From the NCBI GenBank assembly GCA_902826605.1, contig CADEFM010000011.1, positions 62,001-126,000 on the forward strand: a stretch of DNA of 64,000 nt. Direction: 5' to 3'. Positions within the stretch are counted from its first letter, which is position 1; each line of letters begins with the position of its first letter. The notes below the pieces were generated by a model. It had not been told where the DNA came from and did no database searches. It saw only the letters and a program-made list of their open reading frames with translations. The stretch comes from an uncultured Acidobacteriota bacterium. GTDB lineage: Bacteria > Acidobacteriota > Terriglobia > Bryobacterales > Bryobacteraceae. A program made the translations under genes and the position numbers. Of the stretch, positions 8,697 to 17,321 are shown in pieces.

Positions 8697-9740
8697 GTGC
8701 GATCGCGGATCGTGAAAGACTTGGCGCGGGAATGCGGCTTTGAACTGGCCGGCGTCGCCCGCGCGTTGCCGTTGGCCGACGAAATCGAGCGATATGACGC
8801 TTGGGTGGCCGCAGGCTTCGCCGGTGAGATGCGTTACCTCACGGATCGCCGCGCTCAAGTTCGTCACGATCCGCGCAACTTGCTGCCGGAGGCTCGCTCC
8901 GTGATTTGCGTTGGTAAGCTCTACAACCAGCCGGTCCCGAAAGCGGAGGCCGACGACGCGGTGATCTCTCGCTACGCTTGGGGTCGCGACTACCACGACG
9001 TGTTGCGGCAAGGCTTGGAAGAGCTTGCCCGCAAGTTAGAGGCGGTGGAACCGCACAGATGGAAAGTGTGCGTGGATGCGGCCCCGTTGCTGGAGCGCGC
9101 CTACGCGCGGCAAGCTGGTTTGGGATGGATCGGCCGTAATACTTGCTTGATCAATGAGCCGCAAGGCTCGTGGTTTTTCCTCGGTGCATTGCTCACTTCG
9201 CTTGCGCTGGAAGCCGATGGGCCGCCGCCGGACCGTTGCGGAACCTGCACGCGATGCATTGAAGCGTGCCCGACACAAGCGTTCGTTCGTGCGGGTGAAG
9301 AATGGACGCTCGACGCCCGGCGCTGCATTGCATATTTGAACATCGAACTGCGCGGCGTCATTCCCGAAGAACATCGCGAAAGCATGGGGACAAATATCTT
9401 CGGGTGTGACATTTGCCAGGAAGTATGTCCGTGGAATTCGCGTGCTCCTGAAACAACCGATCCCGCCTTCTCGCCTAAGTTTGAAACGACCCCCAAGCTG
9501 GATACGCTCGCGTATCTGACGGAGGCAGAGTTTCGCGCGCGGTTCCACGATACTCCCGTGACACGTCCGAAATACGAAGGATTTCTGCGGAACATCGGTG
9601 TAGCGATGGGAGCGAATGGCGGCGGGCGGTTTCGGGAACCCCTGGAGCACTTGTCGCGGCACTCCAATCCGCTGGTGGCCGAACACGCGCGTTGGGCTTT
9701 GGAACGAATGGACGAATGCGCAGACGTTTCACAATCCTAA
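8697..9740 (+). CDS. queG: Epoxyqueuosine reductase
   Basis: QueG carries out the last step of queuosine tRNA modification, reducing epoxyqueuosine with a cobalamin cofactor and two [4Fe-4S] clusters. The protein has the QueG N-terminal domain, the catalytic-Asp region VDAAPLLERAYARQAGLGW, and two ferredoxin-like cysteine sets, CGTCTRCIEACP and CDICQEVCPWN. A C-terminal HEAT-like tail (EHLSRHSNPLVAEHARWAL) is also typical. At 347 residues the length is normal. The start is GTG at 8697; because a TATAGT lies right at the start, a slightly later GTG is possible. It overlaps the next gene by 25 bp. Confidence 0.94.
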   Translation: MRSRIVKDLARECGFELAGVARALPLADEIERYDAWVAAGFAGEMRYLTDRRAQVRHDPRNLLPEARSVICVGKLYNQPVPKAEADDAVISRYAWGRDYHDVLRQGLEELARKLEAVEPHRWKVCVDAAPLLERAYARQAGLGWIGRNTCLINEPQGSWFFLGALLTSLALEADGPPPDRCGTCTRCIEACPTQAFVRAGEEWTLDARRCIAYLNIELRGVIPEEHRESMGTNIFGCDICQEVCPWNSRAPETTDPAFSPKFETTPKLDTLAYLTEAEFRARFHDTPVTRPKYEGFLRNIGVAMGANGGGRFREPLEHLSRHSNPLVAEHARWALERMDECADVSQS

Positions 9741-10885
9741 TCCTGTTATCGGCCCTGCTTCCTCTCGCGGCGCAAAACAACGTCACCAAGGGCTTCGAGC
9801 ATTTTTACAATCTGGAATACGATCAGGCGCTGGTGGCTTTTCGTGCGGAACTGCTGGTGAATCCGGCCTCGGCCGAAGCCCACAACCATCTCGCGCAGAC
9901 TATTCTCTATCGGGAAATGTTCCGCACAGGTGCGCTTGAGAGCCAGTTAGTCACCGGGAATAATCCATTTCTTCGCCGTCCGGAGATGAAAGTGAGCGCG
10001 GAGGACGAAGCTGAGTTTGTCGGTACCATCAGCCGCGCTATGGATCTGGCGCAGTCCCGTCTGAGGTCCAATCCCAATGACATCGGTGCCCTTTATTCAC
10101 TAGGGGTGAGTTTCGGGTTACGGTCCAATTTCTACTTTTTGGTTCGTAAGGCCTGGCTTGATGCATTGCGCGACGCCACTGCCGCGCGCCGCGCCCACAA
10201 CCGTGCGACGGAGATCGACTCCACCTTCACAGACGCCCGGCTGTTGCAGGGCGGCTACGACTACGTCGTCGGAAGCCTGCCGTTCACCTGGAAAATGCTG
10301 GGATTCATCGCTGGCTATCGCGGTGATCGCGAGCGCGGCATTCAAACGATTCGGCTGGTGGCGGATAAGGGCGAGAATAATCGGTCGGACGCCGCCTTCA
10401 TGCTGTGCGTAATTCTTCGCCGGGAGCGGAGGACGAAAGAAACAGAGCCCTATATTCTGGATCTGATCGGCCGTTACCCGCGCAATTTCTTGCTGCGCCT
10501 AGAATTGGTGCAGATGTACGGCGAGGCCGGAGAGAAGGATAAAGCGATGGCGGTAGTCGCCGAGGTTGAGAAACTGCGGCGCGCAGGTTCGCCGGGCTAT
10601 GCGCAAGTGCCCGAAGCGAAGATCCGTTACACGCGTGGAAATCTGTTGTTCTGGTATGACGAACTGGATCAAGCGCTGGCAGACATGCGCGCCGTCACCG
10701 CGAAAGCCGACCAGTTGGATCTCAACACTGGCGTCTACGCGTGGCTCCGCCTCGGCCAGATTTACGACATGAAGCGAATGCGCAAAGAAGCGTTGGAGGC
10801 ATATCGGCAAACGATGGCGTATGCGCCGGATTCCGACGCCGCGCGTGAGGCGCGCGCTTACACCTCAAATCGCTATCTGCGCTGA
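9716..10885 (+). CDS. Secreted TPR-repeat protein
   Basis: This 389-residue protein has a clear signal peptide (MRRRFTILILLSALLPLAAQ). Tetratricopeptide-like helices run through most of the length, for example FEHFYNLEYDQALVAFRAEL near the N terminus and EALEAYRQTMAYAPDSDAAREA at the C terminus. I chose the start at ATG 9716 because it sits directly at the signal peptide; an upstream in-frame Met would add eight charged residues inside queG. TPR proteins of this kind are periplasmic or outer-membrane adaptors. No enzymatic motif is seen and the partner is unknown. The coupling to queG is probably just tight packing. Confidence 0.75.
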   Translation: MRRRFTILILLSALLPLAAQNNVTKGFEHFYNLEYDQALVAFRAELLVNPASAEAHNHLAQTILYREMFRTGALESQLVTGNNPFLRRPEMKVSAEDEAEFVGTISRAMDLAQSRLRSNPNDIGALYSLGVSFGLRSNFYFLVRKAWLDALRDATAARRAHNRATEIDSTFTDARLLQGGYDYVVGSLPFTWKMLGFIAGYRGDRERGIQTIRLVADKGENNRSDAAFMLCVILRRERRTKETEPYILDLIGRYPRNFLLRLELVQMYGEAGEKDKAMAVVAEVEKLRRAGSPGYAQVPEAKIRYTRGNLLFWYDELDQALADMRAVTAKADQLDLNTGVYAWLRLGQIYDMKRMRKEALEAYRQTMAYAPDSDAAREARAYTSNRYLR

Positions 10886-10917
10886 CCACATCCGCGCTCG
10901 CGGGAGGGCTGTGACCG

Positions 10918-12216
10918 TTGTACCATCAGACACGGATGCTGAACGAAACCGCTTTCGAAATGGCTACCTCCTCCATCCGCTTCGGTGCGGGTGTCACGCG
11001 GGAAGTGGGGATGGATCTCAAGGATCTCGGCGTCCGCCGAGCGTTGGTCATCACGGACCCTCTGGTGCGTACTCTGCGGCCTCTGCAAGTAGTGGAAGAA
11101 TCTCTTCATGACAATGACGTGCCCTATGAGATTTACGATCGCGTGCGCGTAGAGCCGACCGACGAATCCTTTCAAGACGCCATCGCTTTCGCCGAGCGTA
11201 CGGAATTCGACGCCATTGTGGCCGTCGGTGGCGGGTCCACGATTGACACCGCCAAGGCAGTGAATTTGTACGTCACTTACCCGCCGTTGGATTTTCTAGA
11301 TTACGTGAATCCGCCTATCGGCAAAGGCCTGCCTGTTCCCGGTCCTCTAAAACCGTTGATAGCGATTCCCACCACCGCGGGTACCGGCAGTGAGACCACT
11401 GGCGTCAGCATTTTCGATCTGCATCGAATGCACGCCAAAACCGGCATCGCCAGCCGACGCTTAAAGCCAACGTTGGGATTGTTGGATCCCGAGAACACGA
11501 GCACTATGCCGCCACAGGTTGCGGCCTCGAGTGGCCTGGACATCCTGAGCCACGCTATCGAATCTTTCACGGCTCTTCCGTTTTCAGGCCGCCCCGCGCC
11601 AGGCGGTCCTCTATTGCGCCCCGCGTATCAAGGCTCCAACCCGATCAGCGATCTCTGGGCCATGGAATCCTTGCGCATGGTCGCGCGCTTCCTCACGCGG
11701 GCGGTGGAAGATCCGGGCGACGACGAAGCGCGTTCGAATATGTTGTTGGCCGCGAGTTACGCTGGCGTGGGATTTGGCAATGCGGGCGTCCATTTGCCGC
11801 ATGGCATGTCGTACCCCGTTTCCGGCAATGTGAAAACTTACCGCGCTCCCGGCTATCAGGTGGATCATCCGCTGGTTCCGCATGGTTTTTCGGTGATCCT
11901 GAACGCGCCGTCGGTGTTCCGCTTCACGGCGTCCGCGCGGCCGGATCGTCATCTGCAGGCGGCAGAGGCGCTAGGGGCAGACGTTACCCGTGCCCAACCC
12001 CAGGACGCCGGACGCATTCTGGCGGACCGCATCGCCTGGTACATGCAGCGCTTGAAAACTCCCAACGGTCTGCGCGAAGTGGGCTATTCATCGTCCGATA
12101 TCGCGGACCTGGTGCAGGGAACCTTACCGCAGCACCGCGTCACTAAGCTTTCCCCGCGCCCGGCCGGCGAAGAGGAACTGGCGCGTCTTTTTGAAGACGC
12201 GATGGTGGCCTGGTGA
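10918..12216 (+). CDS. Hydroxyacid-oxoacid transhydrogenase (ADHFE1-type iron-containing alcohol dehydrogenase)
   Basis: This 432-residue group III iron-dependent alcohol dehydrogenase resembles animal ADHFE1 closely over its whole length: AFEMATSSIRFGAGV, DLGVRRALVITDP, YDRVRVEPTDESF, VAVGGGSTIDTAKA, GTGSETTGVSIFD, GNAGVHLPHGMSYP and a C-terminal GTLPQHRVTKLSPRP. That branch transfers hydride from 4-hydroxybutyrate to 2-oxoglutarate, giving succinate semialdehyde and D-2-hydroxyglutarate, with a tightly bound nicotinamide. Metal ligands include the His of SHAIES and of LPHGMS. The start is TTG 10918, supported by GGGAGG ten bases upstream. It converges with the DnaC-like gene, leaving only 2 bp between stops. 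Confidence 0.9.
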   Translation: MYHQTRMLNETAFEMATSSIRFGAGVTREVGMDLKDLGVRRALVITDPLVRTLRPLQVVEESLHDNDVPYEIYDRVRVEPTDESFQDAIAFAERTEFDAIVAVGGGSTIDTAKAVNLYVTYPPLDFLDYVNPPIGKGLPVPGPLKPLIAIPTTAGTGSETTGVSIFDLHRMHAKTGIASRRLKPTLGLLDPENTSTMPPQVAASSGLDILSHAIESFTALPFSGRPAPGGPLLRPAYQGSNPISDLWAMESLRMVARFLTRAVEDPGDDEARSNMLLAASYAGVGFGNAGVHLPHGMSYPVSGNVKTYRAPGYQVDHPLVPHGFSVILNAPSVFRFTASARPDRHLQAAEALGADVTRAQPQDAGRILADRIAWYMQRLKTPNGLREVGYSSSDIADLVQGTLPQHRVTKLSPRPAGEEELARLFEDAMVAW

Positions 12217-12218
12217 AA

Positions 12219-12995
12219 CTACCGCCCGCGTTTCACGCGGTAGTCTTCGACATCCAGTATGCGCACCAGGCGGCACATCTCAAACAGCCGCGATCTTGCT
12301 CGCGGGCCGATAGTTTCCGTCAGCGTTTTCTTGTAGACTGGCGTGCCACCAGGAGTTTTGTACTCGACCACTTGTCCCGCCAGATCCGGATCGGGCAGGT
12401 TGGTAGTGGCGATGAGCGGCTTACGGTTATTGCACCGGTAGGTGATAATTGCCGTCACCGTGTCTTCCACCCATTCCGTTACGCGGTGCGCCCCTAGATC
12501 GTCCAGCACCAGGATCTCGGCGTCCAAAGCCGAGCGGTACGCCTCACGGTCCGCCGCGCCCGAAGCCGCGTTGTAGCCTGACCTGATACGATCCAGCAGA
12601 TTCTGATAGTCCCAGAACACGCATTCGTGCCCTTTATCGAGCAGCGCCCGCATGGCAGCCACGGCCAAGTGTGTTTTCCCCACCCCGTTAGATTCACTGA
12701 GCAGCAGCAGGCCCGGACGCTCCGCAGCCGGAAATTCGCGGATGAAGCTGCGCACCTGCATCTTTGCGGTATTCAGGTTCTTGCGGGCCATCGGCGGCAG
12801 ATCGTCTGGAACGATGAAGGTATCGAGCGAAGCGTTGAGATACTGCGGCGGAATGTTCGAATGTTCCTTCAGCGCCTCCGTCCGTGTGGCCGCCGCGCAT
12901 TCGCAGCGTGTCACACCGGAGAGGCCGGAGCGCTCCACGCGCTTCCACCCCGTGCCCTCACACAATGTACAAACCGCCTGAATTGCTGGAGTCAT
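12219..12995 (-). CDS. DnaC/IstB-like AAA+ ATPase with N-terminal zinc-binding motif
   Basis: This 258-residue protein starts with a small Cys motif (CTLCEGTGW...CEC, residues 9-33). An AAA+ core follows, with a Walker A of the form SNGVGKTHLA near residue 104, Walker B ILVLDDLGAH near 156, and sensor I ATTNLPDP near 194. This is the layout of helicase-loader/DnaC-like proteins. It is not next to a transposase, so an IstB role is unlikely. Its ATG overlaps the stop of the biotin carrier gene (ATGA), a curious coupling to a carboxylase operon. Replicative helicase loading is the likeliest role, but this is not shown by sequence alone. Confidence 0.78.
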   Translation of the reverse strand: MTPAIQAVCTLCEGTGWKRVERSGLSGVTRCECAAATRTEALKEHSNIPPQYLNASLDTFIVPDDLPPMARKNLNTAKMQVRSFIREFPAAERPGLLLLSESNGVGKTHLAVAAMRALLDKGHECVFWDYQNLLDRIRSGYNAASGAADREAYRSALDAEILVLDDLGAHRVTEWVEDTVTAIITYRCNNRKPLIATTNLPDPDLAGQVVEYKTPGGTPVYKKTLTETIGPRARSRLFEMCRLVRILDVEDYRVKRGR

Positions 12996-13477
12996 TCGAT
13001 CACAACCAGTATCTGTCCGGCGACCACCGCGTCGCCCGCGCCAAAGCGCACCTCGATCACCTTGCCGCTAGCCGGGGCCTTCACTTCATTCTGCATCTTC
13101 ATGGCCTCCACCACAATCAGCCCTTGCCCCGATTCCACCTGCTGCCCCGTCTCCACCAGCACGCGGATCACACGACCCGGCATGAGTGCGGCGATGCTTT
13201 GCCGCCCGCCCACTTGGCCGCCTGTATCGCGCGAGCGATACGCTCGCGGATCGACGATTTCTACATGGTCATACACGCGCCCATTCACCGCGACTCCGCC
13301 GCCGGGAATCGTGATGGCGGTGTAGCTCCGCCCTTCGATCAGGATGCTGTAGTAGCCACTGTTCATGGCCTGCATTTCAAATGCGGCGTCCACCACGGAA
13401 TCCGACTCATAGCGCAGCCTTCCGGCTTCGATCGCGATGCGCGCGTTATGCCCGTCAATTCGTGCTTCGTACGTCAT
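12992..13477 (-). CDS. Biotin carboxyl carrier protein subunit of an acyl-CoA carboxylase
   Basis: This 161-residue protein has a C-terminal biotinyl domain with the attachment Lys in VVEAMKMQNEVKAP and the hammerhead segment PASGKVIEVRFGAGDAV. The N-terminal part (MTYEARIDGHNARIAIEAG) resembles the BT/linker portion found in the biotin-containing alpha chains of propionyl/methylcrotonyl-type carboxylases. I chose ATG 13477 because it overlaps the stop of the biotin carboxylase (ATGA); an upstream Met lies inside that gene. The carboxyltransferase subunit is absent here. The preceding gene and this one look like a split alpha subunit. Confidence 0.88.
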   Translation of the reverse strand: MTYEARIDGHNARIAIEAGRLRYESDSVVDAAFEMQAMNSGYYSILIEGRSYTAITIPGGGVAVNGRVYDHVEIVDPRAYRSRDTGGQVGGRQSIAALMPGRVIRVLVETGQQVESGQGLIVVEAMKMQNEVKAPASGKVIEVRFGAGDAVVAGQILVVIE

Positions 13478-14964
13478 CGAAGTTGCTCGTCCCGGCCTGA
13501 GCGCAGCCAATGAGAGCCGCTTTGCGGCCGCGTCATCGCATCACTTGGTTTTGACGATGCCGCCGCTACCAGCGCGGCCACTGCCTCCGCCCCGAAGTTG
13601 CGAGGCATTGGCTGCCGCTGCATGAAGAAGTCGTCGAGAAACGCGGTGGAAAGGCGTCCGTCGCGGAACACCTTAGAGTTCAGAATTTCCGTAAAGAATG
13701 CCGTATTGGTGCGGATCCCGCCCACCACGTATTCGCGCAGCGCGCGTTGCATCCGCGCGGTCGCGACTTCCCGCGTTTCTCCCCATACAGCCAACTTCGC
13801 TAGCAGCGGATCATATTCAAACGGCACTTCCCAGCCTTCATACACGCCGGAATCTAGTCGTACACCGGGACCCGAGGGCTCCATCAAGCGCGTGATTCTT
13901 CCCGGTGACGGAAGAAACTGGTTGTCCGGATCTTCCGCGTAAATGCGGCACTCAATGGAGGCGCCTGCCCACCACACATCTTGTTGCTGGATGTCGAGCC
14001 GCCCTCCTGCTGCGATCCTCAATTGCCAGTGCACCAGATCGAGACCAGTGACCAGTTCGGTCACAGGATGCTCCACCTGCAAGCGCGTGTTCATTTCCAG
14101 GAAATAAAAATTACGGTCGCGGTCTACCAGGAATTCCATGGTGCCCGCGTTGTAGTAGCCAGCGCGGCGCGCGATCTTCAGCGCCGCTTCGCCCATGTGC
14201 GCGCGCAATTCCGGATGCTCCCGCATCAGCGGAGAAGGGCACTCTTCCACTACTTTTTGATGCCGCCGCTGGATGGAGCACTCGCGCTCCCCCAGGTGAA
14301 TCATGTGGCCGTGCTGGTCGCCCAGCACTTGAATTTCAATATGACGTGGTTCGACCACTAGCTTTTCCAGATACACGTCGCCATTGCCGAATGCTCGCGA
14401 AGCTTCGCTCGATGCGTCGCGGATAGCAGTTTCCAGATCGTCCTCGCGGTCCACGCGGCGCATGCCCTTGCCGCCGCCTCCGGCCGAAGCCTTCAGCAGA
14501 ACCGGATAGCCCAGGCCGCGCGCGACCCTCTGAGCGGCGCTTAGATCCGTGACCGCCGCTTCGGTGCCCGGAACCACCGGAGCGCCCGCCGCGATGGCCA
14601 GCTTGCGCGCTTCGGTCTTTGATCCCATCGCGCGGATGGCCTCCGCTGGAGGTCCAATGAACACCACGCCCGCGCTCTGGCACGCCTCGGCGAACTCCGC
14701 GTTTTCGCTTAGGAATCCGTAGCCGGGATGGATGGCGTCCGCGCCATGCCGCCGCGCGGCGTCCAGGATTCTGTCGATGCGCAAATAGCTTTCCGCCGCA
14801 GCCGCTGGACCCAGGTGCGCCGCTTCATCGGCCATCTGGACGGCGAGCGAAGCGCGATCGGCGTCAGAATATACCGCCACGCTGGCGATGCCCGCCTCGC
14901 GAAGCGCACGAATAATCCGCACCGCGATTTCACCGCGATTCGCGACCAGTACCTTCCGGAACAT
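13474..14964 (-). CDS. accC: Biotin carboxylase subunit of an acyl-CoA carboxylase
   Basis: This 496-residue ATP-grasp enzyme carboxylates biotin on the neighbouring carrier protein using bicarbonate and ATP. Recognisable parts are the N-terminal VLVANRGEIAVRIIRA, HPGYGFLSENAEFA, the glycine-rich ATP loop KASAGGGGKGMR, GERECSIQRRHQKVVEE and the catalytic MNTRLQVEHPVTE. The extra C-terminal part beyond the canonical 450 residues fits the acyl-CoA carboxylase alpha-chain type rather than the minimal fatty-acid AccC. I use accC as a general name; a propionyl-CoA or methylcrotonyl-CoA carboxylase is equally likely. It is the first gene of a three-gene operon with 4-bp overlaps. Confidence 0.9.
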   Translation of the reverse strand: MFRKVLVANRGEIAVRIIRALREAGIASVAVYSDADRASLAVQMADEAAHLGPAAAAESYLRIDRILDAARRHGADAIHPGYGFLSENAEFAEACQSAGVVFIGPPAEAIRAMGSKTEARKLAIAAGAPVVPGTEAAVTDLSAAQRVARGLGYPVLLKASAGGGGKGMRRVDREDDLETAIRDASSEASRAFGNGDVYLEKLVVEPRHIEIQVLGDQHGHMIHLGERECSIQRRHQKVVEECPSPLMREHPELRAHMGEAALKIARRAGYYNAGTMEFLVDRDRNFYFLEMNTRLQVEHPVTELVTGLDLVHWQLRIAAGGRLDIQQQDVWWAGASIECRIYAEDPDNQFLPSPGRITRLMEPSGPGVRLDSGVYEGWEVPFEYDPLLAKLAVWGETREVATARMQRALREYVVGGIRTNTAFFTEILNSKVFRDGRLSTAFLDDFFMQRQPMPRNFGAEAVAALVAAASSKPSDAMTRPQSGSHWLRSGRDEQLR

Positions 14965-15055
14965 GAGCTTTGATTGTAACGTGGGGGAACACGCCGCCTC
15001 AGATGTTCCTGAGGCGGCGCAATTAGCAAGCTACGGGCGATTGGCAATCGCCGCT

Positions 15056-15357
15056 GATGATGACGCGTATGAGGTGTCGATCAAGGATTATCATTGGGAG
15101 CCACACATGGCTAAGAGCGAATTCGCACCAGTGACTCCGGGGACATGCTGAAGCATGAGTTCCTGTACGGGCTGTCCCGCAACCAGCTTGCCAAGTCAGC
15201 CGGCATTTCCCCGAACCGCATCGCGGAAATTACCCACAACCGCCGTCGCGTCAGGGCGAATACGGCGCTCCGGCTCGCCCTTTACTTCGGGAACACTCCC
15301 GAGTGTTGGATGAACTTGCAGATGCACTACGATCATAAGGTGGCGCCGCAGGTTTGA
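15056..15357 (+). pseudogene. Decayed higBA toxin-antitoxin remnant (frameshifted HigA antidote preceded by a HigB tail)
   Basis: Positions 15145-15357 encode a HigA-type XRE antidote body (GLSRNQLAKSAGISPNRIAEI, then ALRLALYFGNTPECW). The expected N terminus is present one frame away at 15107 (MAKSEFAPVTPG) and runs into a stop after the GGGG tract at 15139-15142. One more G would restore the family sequence PGDMLKHEF. Two family residues also appear to be missing between HEFL and GLS. Immediately upstream, DDDAYEVSIKDYH (15056-15094) matches the C-terminal end of HigB toxins, without its stop codon and without the toxin body. I read this as a fossil pair. Programmed minus-one slippage on the G tract is an unlikely alternative. 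Confidence 0.68.
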
Positions 15358-15554
15358 CTGAAGCGTAACGCCGCAGGATCGCTGCGAACGGCAGCTTGAG
15401 GAATTGACGAGTGAGAATGGAAATCGCAAGCTCGCTTCGGCTGACTGACTGTCGGGCTGGAATGACGATGGAGTAGCAGATAGCTTCGGCGAGTGGGCGG
15501 CATCCTTGCGTTTTGGGTTATTTTCCCACTATTATTGTCGTCTCGACGTCCCAC

Positions 15555-17312
15555 ATGAAGACCCGAATTAGCGACGTGGAAGTCCTGTACAACTCACGGT
15601 ACACGGAGTCATTCAAGGTTGAGTTATGGCACGACGGACTGAAGAAGCATCGCCTCATTCGAAGCCCTGAACGAGGGGTGACTGAGCGCAAAGCGAAGCT
15701 GCAGGCGTCCCAATGGGATGAGGAGTGGATTCGATTTCAGGGGCGTGAAAACAGTCGACTTGGCAGGGAAAGCAAGAAGCAGGACCTGGAAGCTGGGAAA
15801 CGCGTCGCTGCGGATCTTACAGGGGAAGCTCGACGTGAGCTAGACCAACTCCGTAGTGTCTTGAGTCGAACGCTAACTGTAAATGATGCAATCGATTGGG
15901 AGACGTTGAAAGATCACACTGTTTTCCCGGAGCGCAAGCCCCAGAAACCAAAGCTGCCCATAAAGCCAACTGGCAAGGTTCGACCTCCCGAGCCAAAGCC
16001 AGATGATGCGGAATTTATTCCGAAATATGGTTTATTGGACAAATTGATCCCATCCCGTCGATCCGCACTTCACGCCATGCTTTCGCAGAAGCTTGCTGCT
16101 GCCCGAGACGAGTGGAGTAATACGATCCAGCGCATCGAAAAAGAAGATGAGGCAGTATTATCGGCTTATCAGACGCTCCTGGTTGAACTTGATCGTAACT
16201 ATCAGGATGAACTGCGGGGTTGGGAGGAGAAGCGCGCGGTATTTTTGGAAGATCAGTGTGGCAAGAATGAAGCGATTGAGAAACGACGGGCGGCGTACTT
16301 CAGCAAAGAGACTGAGGCAGTTATCGAATACTGCGATATGGTGCTGTCCTTCTCGGCTTACCCTGACCACTTCCCCAAGGAGTTCGACCTAGATTACAAT
16401 CCAGAAACTAAGATTTTAGTCGTTGATTACTCTCTTCCGCCCCCGGAGAATATTCCGAGAGTCAACGAAGTGAAGTTTGTGCGCGGTGAACTAGTCGAAC
16501 AGTACTTGTCTCAGAGCCAATTCGACAAGCTATATGACGACTTGTTGTATCAGACTACGCTGCGGACTATTCACGAATTGTTTGAGGCCGACGTTGTTGA
16601 TGCTCTCTTGGCTATCGCTTTCAACGGCATCGTCACATCCGTCGACCGTGCTACGGGAAAACAAGTAACCGCCTGTGTCCTTTCTATACAAGTTCGCCGG
16701 GAGGAATTTACGGCTATAAACCTTGGCAGCGTCGATCCCAAGGCGTGTTTCAGGGCATTGAAAGGTGTTGGAAGTTCGAAGCTGCATAGTTTGGCAGCTG
16801 TCCCTCCCATTATGCAGATTCGTCGCGATGACGGCCGCTTCGTGTCGGCATACGAAGTTGCGAATACGCTTGACGAGTCCTCCAATCTCGCGGCGATGGA
16901 TTGGGAAGATTTTGAGCATCTCATTCGTGAGGTATTTGAGAAGGAGTTTAAAACCAATGGCGGCGAGGTTAAGATTACGCAAGCGAGCCGCGATGGTGGA
17001 GTTGATGCCCTTGCCTTTGATCCTGATCCGATAAGGGGTGGAAAGATAGTCATTCAAGCGAAGAGATATACGAATACCGTAAACGCCGGGGCAGTAAGGG
17101 ATCTGTACGGAACGGTATTAAACGAAGGCGCTAATAAGGGAATCCTTGTTACAACATCAGACTATGGACCGGATGCTTATAGTTTCGCCAAAGGCAAGCC
17201 CCTCATATTACTGAACGGTGCAAACCTGCTTCATCTTTTAGAGCGCCACGGGCATAAGGCTCGCATCGATATCCAAGAAGCACGCAGTATTGCGATGAAT
17301 CAAGCTCGCTGA
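15555..17312 (+). CDS. Mrr-like restriction endonuclease with long coiled-coil N-terminal region
   Basis: This 585-residue protein has a C-terminal Mrr_cat PD-(D/E)xK nuclease domain (about residues 448-570): DWEDFEHLIREVF supplies the early Glu, GGVDALAFDP the catalytic Asp, and VIQAKRYTN the Q-x-K motif. Upstream lie a charged helical region (about 45-110), a Pro/Lys-rich linker (about 125-155), a coiled coil with many Glu/Lys (about 165-260) and a conserved middle domain (FKALKGVGSSKLHSLA-like, about 330-440). Mrr-type enzymes cut modified DNA. No methylase or helicase partner is adjacent, so a stand-alone type IV-like defence role is plausible. Base composition is visibly less GC-rich than its neighbours, suggesting transfer. 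I prefer ATG 15555 to a TTG at 15513. Confidence 0.8.
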   Translation: MKTRISDVEVLYNSRYTESFKVELWHDGLKKHRLIRSPERGVTERKAKLQASQWDEEWIRFQGRENSRLGRESKKQDLEAGKRVAADLTGEARRELDQLRSVLSRTLTVNDAIDWETLKDHTVFPERKPQKPKLPIKPTGKVRPPEPKPDDAEFIPKYGLLDKLIPSRRSALHAMLSQKLAAARDEWSNTIQRIEKEDEAVLSAYQTLLVELDRNYQDELRGWEEKRAVFLEDQCGKNEAIEKRRAAYFSKETEAVIEYCDMVLSFSAYPDHFPKEFDLDYNPETKILVVDYSLPPPENIPRVNEVKFVRGELVEQYLSQSQFDKLYDDLLYQTTLRTIHELFEADVVDALLAIAFNGIVTSVDRATGKQVTACVLSIQVRREEFTAINLGSVDPKACFRALKGVGSSKLHSLAAVPPIMQIRRDDGRFVSAYEVANTLDESSNLAAMDWEDFEHLIREVFEKEFKTNGGEVKITQASRDGGVDALAFDPDPIRGGKIVIQAKRYTNTVNAGAVRDLYGTVLNEGANKGILVTTSDYGPDAYSFAKGKPLILLNGANLLHLLERHGHKARIDIQEARSIAMNQAR

Positions 17313-17321
17313 TGGGTGAAT

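Noticed and set aside
12219..12995. IstB-type transposition helper
   Set aside because: The ATPase resembles IstB/DnaC, but there is no IstA transposase or terminal inverted repeat; it is coupled to carboxylase genes.
15513..15554. TTG start extending the Mrr-like nuclease by 14 residues
   Set aside because: The added residues are hydrophobic and not family-like, no ribosome-binding site fits, and ATG 15555 begins a plausible N terminus.
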